The notes under the pieces: generated by a model
Told to the model about the DNA's origin: nothing
What the model saw: the letters and a program-made list of their open reading frames with translations, nothing else
The model's database searches: none
Program-made: the position numbers and the translations under genes
Assembly (NCBI RefSeq): GCF_917563885.1
Contig: NZ_CAKJTG010000036.1
Span: forward strand, 1 to 32,435
Reading direction: 5' to 3'
DNA: 32,435 nt
Source: Pseudoneobacillus rhizosphaerae
Lineage (GTDB): Bacteria; Bacillota; Bacilli; Bacillales; Cytobacillaceae
Part shown: one piece after another, positions 25,822-32,435 of the stretch
How the letters are laid out: each line of letters starts with the position of its first letter
How positions within the stretch are numbered: position 1 is the stretch's first letter

Positions 25822-25859
25822 AATAAAGCGCACAGCTCATGGAGACTGCACGCTTTATT
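25822..25859. terminator. Hairpin between ywaF and the chimeric ORF
   Basis: AATAAAGCG (25822-25830) pairs with CGCTTTATT (25851-25859), with an inner CAG/CTG pairing. It is directly downstream of ywaF. The U-run is weak. Confidence 0.5.
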
Positions 25860-25873
25860 TAGGAATTTGCCTT

Positions 25874-26587
25874 TTAAACCGTCTCTTTTACCTTCTCCCT
25901 TTTCAATAACATTCCCATCGGAAGATAAGTAATGATAAATACAATTATACCCACGATTTCAAGATTTACATAATACTTAACTCCACTACCGAAGAACCAT
26001 AATAATGTTTTCGTTTCTGATGGATTTGCTAAGAAGAAGAAATTCGTATCAAGCATTTTATTTAAGAAAAAAACAGGGACAGCTATAATATTCAATGTTA
26101 AAAAGCTGGATAGAACAGCTTTCTTAGGGACCCTGTACCCCTCAAATAGGATGAAATATAAAACGGTGATTGGAATGGCTGAGTGATGGATGAAATACTT
26201 TAGAAAACGATAATGAGGAAATTGATAGACAATGTCTGGTGTAACCATACTTAAAATGGGAGGAATGATACCGATAAAATATAACAAATTAAATACTTTC
26301 GTATTGTTCTTAAAAAATAGGAACAGGGCAATGAAGGTGCTTAACGAACAAACCTGAATTGGAAGATCGGCTACTTCCCACTGGTCGGTTAAAACTCTCC
26401 ACAAATGATAAGATACCTCAGAAAGCATTAATATACTAAATAACGTCCATTTAATGATTGGCTGGTATGACTGAAGTTTCTTTCGGTAATAGACAAATAG
26501 GAAGCAGGTTATAAAGAAAATGACTAACGTAACAACATGTGGCATAGACAAAAAAGTGAAATCCGTCATCTCAGTAACTGAAAACAT
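25874..26587 (-). CDS. ywaF: YwaF/TIGR02206-family integral membrane protein
   Basis: A 237-residue protein with about seven hydrophobic helices. The family signatures can be seen: SEVSYHLWR in the second helix region, DLPIQVCSLSTFIAL in the third, and PHYRFLKYFIHHS with its conserved histidines near residue 130. These match B. subtilis YwaF (TIGR02206), a conserved Firmicutes membrane protein without a proven function. ATG 26587 is 8 nt after GAGGTG. It is monocistronic, with no functional partner in the neighbourhood. Confidence 0.85.
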   Translation of the reverse strand: MFSVTEMTDFTFLSMPHVVTLVIFFITCFLFVYYRKKLQSYQPIIKWTLFSILMLSEVSYHLWRVLTDQWEVADLPIQVCSLSTFIALFLFFKNNTKVFNLLYFIGIIPPILSMVTPDIVYQFPHYRFLKYFIHHSAIPITVLYFILFEGYRVPKKAVLSSFLTLNIIAVPVFFLNKMLDTNFFFLANPSETKTLLWFFGSGVKYYVNLEIVGIIVFIITYLPMGMLLKREKVKETV

Positions 26588-26686
26588 AAATTCTTCACCT
26601 CACTATGCTGATTTCTTACATTGTATTCAGCAACCAAAAATCTAACACGGATAATGAGGGGAAATATCATTTTAACAATAATAAAC

Positions 26687-26717
26687 GAAGAAAGGTCAGG
26701 ATCAGGCCTGACCTTCG
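26687..26717 (-). terminator. Terminator of the universal stress protein gene
   Basis: AAGGTCAGG (26692-26700) pairs with CCTGACCTT (26707-26715), followed on the minus strand by TCTTCGTTTATT. It lies 12 bp after the stop codon. Confidence 0.7.
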
Positions 26718-26727
26718 TCCCCTTTCA

Positions 26728-27165
26728 TCACTCTGGTGTACGAATCACTAATACATCACATTTAGCTGTACGCACGATTGCTTCCGATACAGAACCCATG
26801 ATGAATCGTTCTATTTCATTTAGTCCCGTTGCACCACAAAGAATTAAATCCGCTTCTACTAAGCTAGCAATTTCTTTTGTGATAATACTTTTTGGTGAAC
26901 CGTATTCGATGAGTACTTTTACGTTTTCAATACCTTCAGACTCAGCTTGAGCCTTGTAGCCATTTAATAGCTCCTCTGACGCCTGCTGTACACGTTCAAT
27001 CGTTGAACGTTCATAAGCATAGATCGCACGGGTATCGATGACATTTACTATATTTAAGATTGAACCTTTATTACGTTTAGCAACATCCAGTGATTTGCGA
27101 AATGCGTATTCAGCTGATTTAGAACCATCTACAGCTACTAAAATACATTTATAATGATTGGCCAA
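26728..27165 (-). CDS. UspA-family universal stress protein
   Basis: A 145-residue single UspA domain. The N-terminal strand CILVAVDGSKSAEYAF starts the fold, and the ATP-binding motif G-2x-G-9x-GS is present as GATGLNEIERFIMGSVSE near residues 111-128, so it probably binds ATP. Length matches B. subtilis YxiE-type proteins. The start is TTG 27165, 6 nt after GGGGGAAG; there is no ATG alternative near it. The gene lies 25 bp after lmrB on the same strand with no terminator between, so read-through from lmrAB is possible. Confidence 0.93.
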   Translation of the reverse strand: MANHYKCILVAVDGSKSAEYAFRKSLDVAKRNKGSILNIVNVIDTRAIYAYERSTIERVQQASEELLNGYKAQAESEGIENVKVLIEYGSPKSIITKEIASLVEADLILCGATGLNEIERFIMGSVSEAIVRTAKCDVLVIRTPE

Positions 27166-27190
27166 TTGTCGCTTCCCCCTTCTGCTCTTT

Positions 27191-28627
27191 TTAAGCCGCA
27201 GCTTGTGATTTTTTATTTGTTTGTACTTCTGTCGGCTTTTTTACAAAGAAAGAGCCTATTAAGCCAACTACTGAAATCCCTGTAGTAAAGTAGAAAGCAT
27301 ATTTTATACCAGCAGCTAATATTTCTTGCTGAGTGGCATCAGGATATTCCATGGCATAACTGTTCTGACCACTTGTAAATAGTGTAATCGCGATTGCTGT
27401 ACCAGCCGCCCCAGCGACTTGATTCAATGTATTCATTGCTGCAGAACCATCCGAATATAACTCACGTGGTAATTGGTTCATCGCATTTGTTTGAGCTGGC
27501 ATCATAACCATTGTTAACCCAAAGAATAGAATCATAAACGCTACGACCACTTGCCATCCAGGTGTTTGGCTTGAAAGTGTCATTACAAAGGTTAAATTTC
27601 CAATCACAACGATGATAAAACCAATAATTCCAAAACGACGTGCACCGACTTTATCAAATAGAGCTCCTACAATCGGTGACATAATAAAATTGACAGCATT
27701 ACCAGGTAGTAATATTAAACCAGCCACAGCAGCACTAAATAATAAAGCACCTTTTAAATACATAGGCAGTAAAATACCCGATGATAATATGATTAATATA
27801 CCAAGGAACATAGTCAATGTTCCTAATGTGAACATCGGAAACTTAAAAACACGTAGGTTAATCATCGGCTGAGCCATTTTCATCTGACGAACACCAAATA
27901 AAATAAGTGCGATTATGCCAACAAATAAAGGCACCAATACTTTAGTTGAGGAAAAAGCTTCTTCAGCCATTGTACTTAATGCAAATATTAATCCACCAAA
28001 ACCGATTGTTGATAAAAGTATAGAGGGGATATCGATTTTAGGCTTCGTAATCTCCGAAACATTTTCGATTGTAGCTGTAGCACTAACAACCAATAGCACA
28101 TAGAACATAGCACTAAACCAGAAAATATATGGCCAGCTTAACGTACTAATAATAATCCCTGAAAGTGTTGGCCCTAATGCAGGACCTAATGTAATAACAA
28201 GACCCATAATCCCCATTACGACTCCACGCTTCTGAATTGGAAAAATGATTAACATCACACTCAACATAACCGGTATTAAGAGACCTGTTCCAATTGCCTG
28301 TACGATACGACCAGCTAATAATATCGGATAATTAATCGATAATGCTGCTAAAACAGCACCCAACAGCGAAATAATTAACCCCCCGAGAACTAATTGTCTT
28401 GTAGAAAACCATTTCATTAATAGTGCAGAAATCGGTACTAAAATGGCTAAAACTAATAAATAGCCTGTTGTCAGCCACTGTGCAATAGGAGCTGAGATTG
28501 AATATTGTTCCATAATATTTGATAATGCCATATTTAATGCTGTTTCACCAAAAAGCCCAATAAAAGTACCTAACATTAAGATAGCTGCCATTGCCTTTGG
28601 ATATTTTACTTGAGTATGTGTTCCCAT
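27191..28627 (-). CDS. lmrB: MFS multidrug exporter, DHA2 family (LmrB-like)
   Basis: A 478-residue drug/proton antiporter of the 14-helix DHA2 (EmrB/QacA) group, almost the length of B. subtilis LmrB (lincomycin and puromycin resistance). GETALNMALSNI in helix 1 is the DHA2 motif D1 region, WLTTGYLLVLA follows, GRIVQAIGTGLLIPVM covers helix 4, and GPALGPTLSG is antiporter motif C. GGAG is 5 nt before ATG 28627. It is 72 bp downstream of an LmrA-type repressor on the same strand. The pair reproduces the lmrAB operon of B. subtilis. Drug specificity here is not proven. Confidence 0.9.
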   Translation of the reverse strand: MGTHTQVKYPKAMAAILMLGTFIGLFGETALNMALSNIMEQYSISAPIAQWLTTGYLLVLAILVPISALLMKWFSTRQLVLGGLIISLLGAVLAALSINYPILLAGRIVQAIGTGLLIPVMLSVMLIIFPIQKRGVVMGIMGLVITLGPALGPTLSGIIISTLSWPYIFWFSAMFYVLLVVSATATIENVSEITKPKIDIPSILLSTIGFGGLIFALSTMAEEAFSSTKVLVPLFVGIIALILFGVRQMKMAQPMINLRVFKFPMFTLGTLTMFLGILIILSSGILLPMYLKGALLFSAAVAGLILLPGNAVNFIMSPIVGALFDKVGARRFGIIGFIIVVIGNLTFVMTLSSQTPGWQVVVAFMILFFGLTMVMMPAQTNAMNQLPRELYSDGSAAMNTLNQVAGAAGTAIAITLFTSGQNSYAMEYPDATQQEILAAGIKYAFYFTTGISVVGLIGSFFVKKPTEVQTNKKSQAAA

Positions 28628-28699
28628 TTTATCTCCTTTATCATTAATTACCTGTATATGGTAATAACTGTGTAATTTGTTCTTTGTATATTTACCTCA

Positions 28700-29257
28700 T
28701 TATTTTTTTAACAAATTGGGTAATACAGACGAAATCATCTTTAGAGGATCGCTTGTATTTTGTGTTAAACAAAGCATAATTCCACCTTCAATCGTAGCAG
28801 TCATCATAAGTGCGGTGGAATATGCCTTTTCTTTGGAAAATCCATCTTCTTCTAACTTATTTGAATAAATCCCTTGGATGTTTGTGTATAACAAGGAACA
28901 GGCAATTCGGATTGAATCACTTAGTGAGGCCATTTCGCTAACGATGCTGGTAAAGGTATAACCAGTAATCGTACCTTCACGGTCAAAGTCGTCTACTAAT
29001 TTTTCAAGCATGGCTTGTGAGGCCTCTAGTGTAGTTGGATATCCTCTGAAAATACCCTCAATGGATGCCGTAATCGATTCGTTCATGGATTGAAGACAAG
29101 CGATAAGTAATTCTTCTTTTCCATTTGGAAAATGATGATAGAGCGCTCCTTTTGTAATATTACATTCTTTTAAGATTTCGTTTAATCCTACACCCTTGTA
29201 GCCTTTTTGTTGGAAAAGATTTGTCGCGATGTCGACTATCAACGATTTTGTATCCAT
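28700..29257 (-). CDS. lmrA: TetR-family repressor, LmrA/YxaF type
   Basis: About 185 residues. The HTH is VGLNEILKECNITKGALYHHFPNGKEEL, and the C-terminus, IEGGIMLCLTQNTSDPLKMIS followed by SVLPNLLKK, matches the ending of B. subtilis LmrA almost residue for residue. The frame opens at ATG 29278, but that codon belongs to the GGAGGAGGT ribosome binding site region; ATG 29257, 10 nt downstream of it, is preferred and matches the family N-terminus. A GACCGGTC operator lies on its promoter. It represses itself and the downstream lmrB exporter gene, and would be released by ligand, flavonoids in the B. subtilis case. Confidence 0.9.
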   Translation of the reverse strand: MDTKSLIVDIATNLFQQKGYKGVGLNEILKECNITKGALYHHFPNGKEELLIACLQSMNESITASIEGIFRGYPTTLEASQAMLEKLVDDFDREGTITGYTFTSIVSEMASLSDSIRIACSLLYTNIQGIYSNKLEEDGFSKEKAYSTALMMTATIEGGIMLCLTQNTSDPLKMISSVLPNLLKK

Positions 29258-29281
29258 TTCCGTCACTACCTCCTCCATACC

Positions 29282-29327
29282 GACCGGTCTGTTTTATACT
29301 ATATCAAAATTGTTTTTAGAAATTCAA
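29282..29327 (-). promoter_or_regulatory. lmrAB promoter and LmrA-type operator
   Basis: On the minus strand TTGAAT (29322-29327), 18 bp, TATAGT (29298-29303), then AACAGACCGGTCGG with the palindromic core GACCGGTC (29282-29289). The core matches the LmrA/YxaF box known from B. subtilis and sits between promoter and ribosome binding site. Confidence 0.75.
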
Positions 29328-29393
29328 GCTTTATTTTTTATTATTTTTTGTAAAACATTACACTTCAATCTAACTGGTACCCTACCAAGCACA

Positions 29394-29441
29394 AATAAAA
29401 AAAAGCGTATTTTGATATAACGATCAATCAAAAAATACGCT
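29394..29441 (-). terminator. Terminator of the CarD-family gene
   Basis: AGCGTATTTT and AAAATACGCT arms (within 29404-29441) form a long stem; on the minus strand TTTTTTTTATTTG follows. Confidence 0.85.
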
Positions 29442-29469
29442 CTTAATTTACACTATAGGATCCATTTTA

Positions 29470-29973
29470 TTACACATTAATAGCATTAATCAGGTTATTT
29501 ACCCTTTCCTCTATTTCTTCGAAAGACGTATTCATAGACATGGCCATTTCATTAAATAATATGTTTTGAATCGTCTGTAACAGTTTCCGATCTTGATCAT
29601 ATAATCTCTTATTATTTTCCTTCAGTTCAAGATTTTTCTGCATCAAGGTAATCGCGATATCAGCGATTACTTTTCGATCTCCTGTTTGAATAAGTTCAAG
29701 ATATTGATGGTAGCGTTTTTTATGTTCTTCAATCCAAGCAATACCTGGCTTTTTAAAGGATTCTAAAAGTTGTTCTGCTTCCTCTCGTTCCATCGTCTTT
29801 AGCATCACTACTTTATTGTTATCAATAGGAGTGCTAATTTGTAAATTTTCCTGTGCAAGTGGATGCAAAATATAATAGGTTCTGGTCACACCTGCAATCG
29901 TTTTTTCACAAATATCATCAATTTGGCATAATCCATGCTCTGAGTAGATTATCACATCACCAATATCAAACAT
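29470..29973 (-). CDS. CarD/CdnL-family transcription regulator (YdeB-like)
   Basis: A 167-residue protein. Residues ~1-60 form the CarD_CdnL_TRCF RNA-polymerase-interaction domain (MFDIGDVIIYSEHGLCQIDDI, YYILHPL, ISTPIDN). The rest is a helical C-terminal domain with charged repeats that in relatives binds DNA near the promoter. B. subtilis YdeB belongs to this group. AGGGG is 7 nt before ATG 29973. It is divergent from a MarR-type gene over two matched operators, and one of these lies between its own -35 and -10, so MarR control is likely. Confidence 0.88.
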   Translation of the reverse strand: MFDIGDVIIYSEHGLCQIDDICEKTIAGVTRTYYILHPLAQENLQISTPIDNNKVVMLKTMEREEAEQLLESFKKPGIAWIEEHKKRYHQYLELIQTGDRKVIADIAITLMQKNLELKENNKRLYDQDRKLLQTIQNILFNEMAMSMNTSFEEIEERVNNLINAINV

Positions 29974-30009
29974 CGTATTACCCCTATTTTTTTTGACTTA
30001 TAAACAATC

Positions 30010-30095
30010 GTCAACTTAGTTGACCAAATTCATTTTAACTTTGTTTCTTAACTTTGTCAATTAAGTTGACAAATATGTCTGTAAATAGGTATAGT
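30010..30095. promoter_or_regulatory. Two matched MarR-type operators and the MarR promoter
   Basis: GTCAACTTAGTTGAC (30010-30024) is a perfect palindrome apart from its centre base. GTCAATTAAGTTGAC (30056-30070) is a near copy. The second overlaps the -35 of a plus-strand promoter, TTGACA (30066-30071), 18 bp, TATAGT (30090-30095). The first lies in the minus-strand promoter region of the CarD gene (TTGGTC, 17 bp, TTTATA). Confidence 0.75.
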
Positions 30096-30096
30096 A

Positions 30097-30585
30097 ATGA
30101 AAAAAAAGAAAGCAGTGAGTTGGTTGAACTCTGAATTTCAAAATTTAGATTTAGTAGATCTATTAGGCGAGCGCCATTTTCTACTTCGAAGCCTAACTGA
30201 AAGATTATGGAATGATAGTCATGAAATATACATATCAAATTCTGAATGGTTTATTATGGCTAGAATATATAAAAAACAGCCAACTATCGCTTACGTATCC
30301 AAGTATGTTGACATCTCACGCCAAGCAACTCATAAGTTTATTAAAAGTCTCGAGTCAAAAGGGTTAGTAGAGATTAAAAACGCGGAGAATAATAGAAAAG
30401 AAAAATGCTTAAGTTTGACTAAACTAGGTGAAGAGTGCTATGAAAAAAACGAAGCATTAAAAGCAACATTGGAAGAAAAAATTGCAGATAAAATAGGATC
30501 CGAAAATATATCCCTACTTAAAGAAATTCTAAAAATGGATTGGGGATTATCCCGCGATTACTACAACAATACAGAAAATAAATAG
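30097..30585 (+). CDS. MarR-family regulator
   Basis: A winged-helix DNA-binding protein of up to 162 residues. The central HTH is IAYVSKYVDISRQATHKFIKSLESKGLVEI, and the wing follows with NAENNRKEKCLSLTKLGEE, all typical of MarR. The C-terminal helix forms the dimer. ATG 30097 lies only one base after the predicted -10 (TATAGT), so transcription from that promoter would start inside the reading frame; GTG 30115 or TTG 30124 may be the true start, or another promoter exists. Two matched operators upstream suggest that it represses itself and the divergent CarD gene. The ligand is unknown. Confidence 0.85.
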   Translation: MKKKKAVSWLNSEFQNLDLVDLLGERHFLLRSLTERLWNDSHEIYISNSEWFIMARIYKKQPTIAYVSKYVDISRQATHKFIKSLESKGLVEIKNAENNRKEKCLSLTKLGEECYEKNEALKATLEEKIADKIGSENISLLKEILKMDWGLSRDYYNNTENK

Positions 30586-30619
30586 CTTAAAATAGGGAAG
30601 ATCTTGCCTATTTTAAGCT
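30584..30619. terminator. Bidirectional terminator between MarR and MBL genes
   Basis: AGCTTAAAATAGG (30584-30596) pairs perfectly with CCTATTTTAAGCT (30607-30619). It starts within the MarR stop codon. A U-rich run (ATTTATTTT) follows on the minus strand, serving the convergent MBL gene. Confidence 0.75.
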
Positions 30620-30666
30620 CCCCCCTAAATTCACTCTATATCTTCTACCATTTTTTGAGTGGCTAC

Positions 30667-31770
30667 CTATGTCATCTCTTTCCACCAGATTGAATCTTCA
30701 ACAGAAATCGTCCTATTGAGTAGAACCAGTTCCCCGATTTTTGGAGTGATTAAATGAACATTACTTTCTTTTGCCACTCTTAATGCCCGAACCACAGGAT
30801 CTGTCCATCCATGATAGGCCAAAGTAAATGCCCCCCAATGGATTAACATCATGTTATTTCCCCCTACATCTAGATGGGCTTGGATTGACTCTTCTGGGAT
30901 CATATGAATCATAGACCAGCGCTTATCATATTGACCACCTTCTATTAAGGTAAGGTCAAAAGGTCCATATTTTTCACCAATTTGTTTAAAGTGAGGGCCG
31001 TAACCTCCATCACCACTCGTATACAGCCTGTTATTTTCCCCAATAACGACCCATCCAGTCCATAAAGTACTGTCTCGATTAGCTAGCCCTCTTCCTGAAA
31101 AATGTTGTGCCGGAACGGACGCAATGGTTAAACCTTTCCATTCTACTTCATCCCACCAATTACATTCCCTAATCTTCTCTGCCGCTACCCCCCATCGTTT
31201 TAAATGGGCAGCAACACCGTATGGAACAAAGAAATAGCCAACTTTATCTTTTAATCTAAGAATGGATGGATAATCTAAATGGTCATAGTGATCGTGGGTA
31301 ATCAAAACCGCATCGATAAATGGTAATTCATCAATTATGTATAACAAATCCTTACTATACCGTTTACTGCTAACAAATGGAACTGGGGAGGGAGAAGATC
31401 CGAACATTGGATCCAAGAGAATCTTTTTACCCTCTAACTGAAGAAAAAACGTAGAGTGGCCAAACCAAATTAAACTGTCTTGATTACTATTGATCTGGTC
31501 CCAATCTATTGATGAAATAGGTATCGATGTTTTCGGTCTGCGGTCTTTTTTCCCTTTAATCGAATCCTTCATTAAGGACGAAATAGTAGATATATTCATA
31601 TCCATATTCGTTTGGATTTCATTCCTAAACTTCCCAGCGAAGTAATTTTCAAAATGGCTAAACACTTCCTTCTCCTTCTTACTTGGATTTCCCCCAAATA
31701 TTGGATGAAGGGTTATAAAAATTACAATTGCCATGACTAGTACAGCCAACATCACAATAAAAAATAACAT
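30667..31770 (-). CDS. Membrane-anchored MBL-fold protein, NAPE-PLD/RomA-like
   Basis: 367 residues. An uncleaved N-terminal transmembrane helix (residues 2-21) is followed by a metallo-beta-lactamase domain of the NAPE-PLD/UlaG type. Zinc motif HDHYDH is at 159-164. PAQHFSGRGLANRDSTLW and SGDGGYGPHF supply further ligands, and LIHWGAF is near the end. WFGHSTFFLQ and LLDPMF are hallmarks of the group, which includes human N-acyl-phosphatidylethanolamine phospholipase D and bacterial RomA-like proteins. The anchor would place the domain at the membrane, on either face. A phospholipid or N-acyl substrate is possible but unproven. GGGAG lies 12 nt before ATG 31770, rather far. There is no co-transcribed gene. 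Confidence 0.88.
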   Translation of the reverse strand: MLFFIVMLAVLVMAIVIFITLHPIFGGNPSKKEKEVFSHFENYFAGKFRNEIQTNMDMNISTISSLMKDSIKGKKDRRPKTSIPISSIDWDQINSNQDSLIWFGHSTFFLQLEGKKILLDPMFGSSPSPVPFVSSKRYSKDLLYIIDELPFIDAVLITHDHYDHLDYPSILRLKDKVGYFFVPYGVAAHLKRWGVAAEKIRECNWWDEVEWKGLTIASVPAQHFSGRGLANRDSTLWTGWVVIGENNRLYTSGDGGYGPHFKQIGEKYGPFDLTLIEGGQYDKRWSMIHMIPEESIQAHLDVGGNNMMLIHWGAFTLAYHGWTDPVVRALRVAKESNVHLITPKIGELVLLNRTISVEDSIWWKEMT

Positions 31771-31981
31771 ACCAATCTTTTTCTCCCTAAAATCGATTTT
31801 TAATTCAGCTTCTAAAAAACCTTCTTGCGTACCGTTTACCCCTTTTTAGCTGTTGTTGGGCACGTAATGTATTTCAATTTTTAAACTATAAATTAAATTT
31901 ACATCGATATCATATTTTTGTAAAAAAGAAAAAACCATTCTCTAACTAGAAAAACTATTCCGGTTTGAGGTCACAAGGGTA

Positions 31982-32064
31982 AATTGACATCAGAAATGGC
32001 AAAGAAATTTAAAGGACAAAGTATATTGTGCACTCAAAATTAAGAGTCAATTGGGATGTCAATT
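31982..32064. repeat. 10-bp inverted repeat in the 31771-32161 interval
   Basis: AATTGACATC (31982-31991) and GATGTCAATT (32055-32064) are perfect inverted repeats 63 bp apart. Between them there is no ORF of interest. It could be ends of a small relic element or chance. Besides this and a partial repeat motif (ATAAGCGGAG, about 32110), the interval shows nothing. Confidence 0.35.
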
Positions 32065-32161
32065 CTTATAACGCTTCTTATCCTTAATTTAGTAACCAGT
32101 GATTAAAACATAAGCGGAGATTTTTCCGTTAAACTTCGGAATAATGCTTGGTTCGGGGGAA

Positions 32162-32432
32162 ATAAGCGGAGGTTTTCCGGTTAAGCAAAGGAAAATGACC
32201 TATTTTGACGTTTCTTGAGTAAATAGTCGGAAATCCTCCGTCTATTTAGGCTATTTTCAGGTCTATTTCGTAATTAAGGGAAGTTTCTCCGCTTATTGGG
32301 GGCTCGCTCTTATTTAAATTTATTGATGTCAAAGACTCCAACATAAATGAAAAAGGCGTGTCAAATCTGTTGTCAGATTGCACGCCTTTTTCATTGTCAT
32401 TTACAGGATTTGCACCTCAAAACGGAACGGTT
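32162..32432. repeat. Intergenic repeat, copy 2 (direct repeat of 3-297)
   Basis: 32162-32296 is 135 bp bounded by ATAAGCGGAG and CTCCGCTTAT, the same length as copy 1. 32343-32403 is identical over 61 bp to 219-279, with the same GGCGTG/CACGCC hairpin. AAACGGAACGGTT ends the shared part. A third, partial head (ATAAGCGGAGATTTTTCCG) stands just before it at about 32110-32128. Confidence 0.85.
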
Positions 32433-32435
32433 TAT

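Overview
The window is AT-rich DNA with strong purine-rich ribosome binding sites, frequent TTG and GTG starts, Rho-independent terminators and homologues of typical Bacillus genes (gndA, ywaF, lmrA-lmrB, YuxL-like peptidase, CarD/YdeB, a bacillolysin-type protease, a candidate sigma-K coat gene). This points to a chromosomal segment of a spore-forming Bacillaceae (Bacillus or Neobacillus-like). No rRNA, tRNA, CRISPR array, phage module or intact transposase was seen.

Layout. Both ends carry the same ~270-295 bp intergenic repeat in direct orientation: a 135-bp TIR-bounded part plus a 61-bp identical hairpin part. From the left come: an autoregulated MBL hydrolase-TetR operon (475-1764); a TetR gene divergent from a DsbA-family thiol protein (1821-3498); a secreted M4 metalloprotease (3663-5339); a PLP lyase with tyrosine phenol-lyase residues (5720-7144); a decayed Uma2 nuclease fragment and a small zinc-knuckle/HhH protein; two peptidases, PepF-like M3 and S9 (8156-12203); an SRPBCC protein and an orphan DNA adenine methylase that share a palindromic operator; a ThDP enzyme of the acetolactate synthase family; an unknown membrane protein; and a tandem DUF1259 protein followed by a cluster of DnaA-box-like sites.

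The middle part (17843-22202, minus strand) holds an ABC-2 exporter pair and an ABC-F ATPase. The ABC-F gene has a ~600 nt leader with a sigma-A-like promoter, a six-codon upstream ORF, several hairpins and a full terminator. This is the architecture of ribosome-sensing attenuators of antibiotic-resistance genes. A compact 163-bp structured, TIR-bounded element sits between that terminator and the gene.

The right part has a CTG-start zinc-ribbon membrane protein, a Pro/Tyr/Cys-rich candidate spore coat protein with a sigma-K-like promoter, and gndA between two wrecks of sugar-acid genes. One wreck is an interrupted Gfo/Idh/MocA fragment. The other is a chimera joining a Gfo/Idh/MocA N-terminus in frame to a glucuronate isomerase (UxaC) C-terminus. 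After these come ywaF, a UspA protein, the lmrA-lmrB drug-efflux pair with its GACCGGTC operator, a CarD regulator divergent from a MarR gene over two matched operators, and a membrane-anchored NAPE-PLD-like MBL protein.

The most unusual items are the ABC-F leader with its inserted structured element, the Gfo-UxaC chimera, the DnaA-box cluster, and the orphan palindromes around the methylase. All functional statements are homology judgements made by eye; no search was run.
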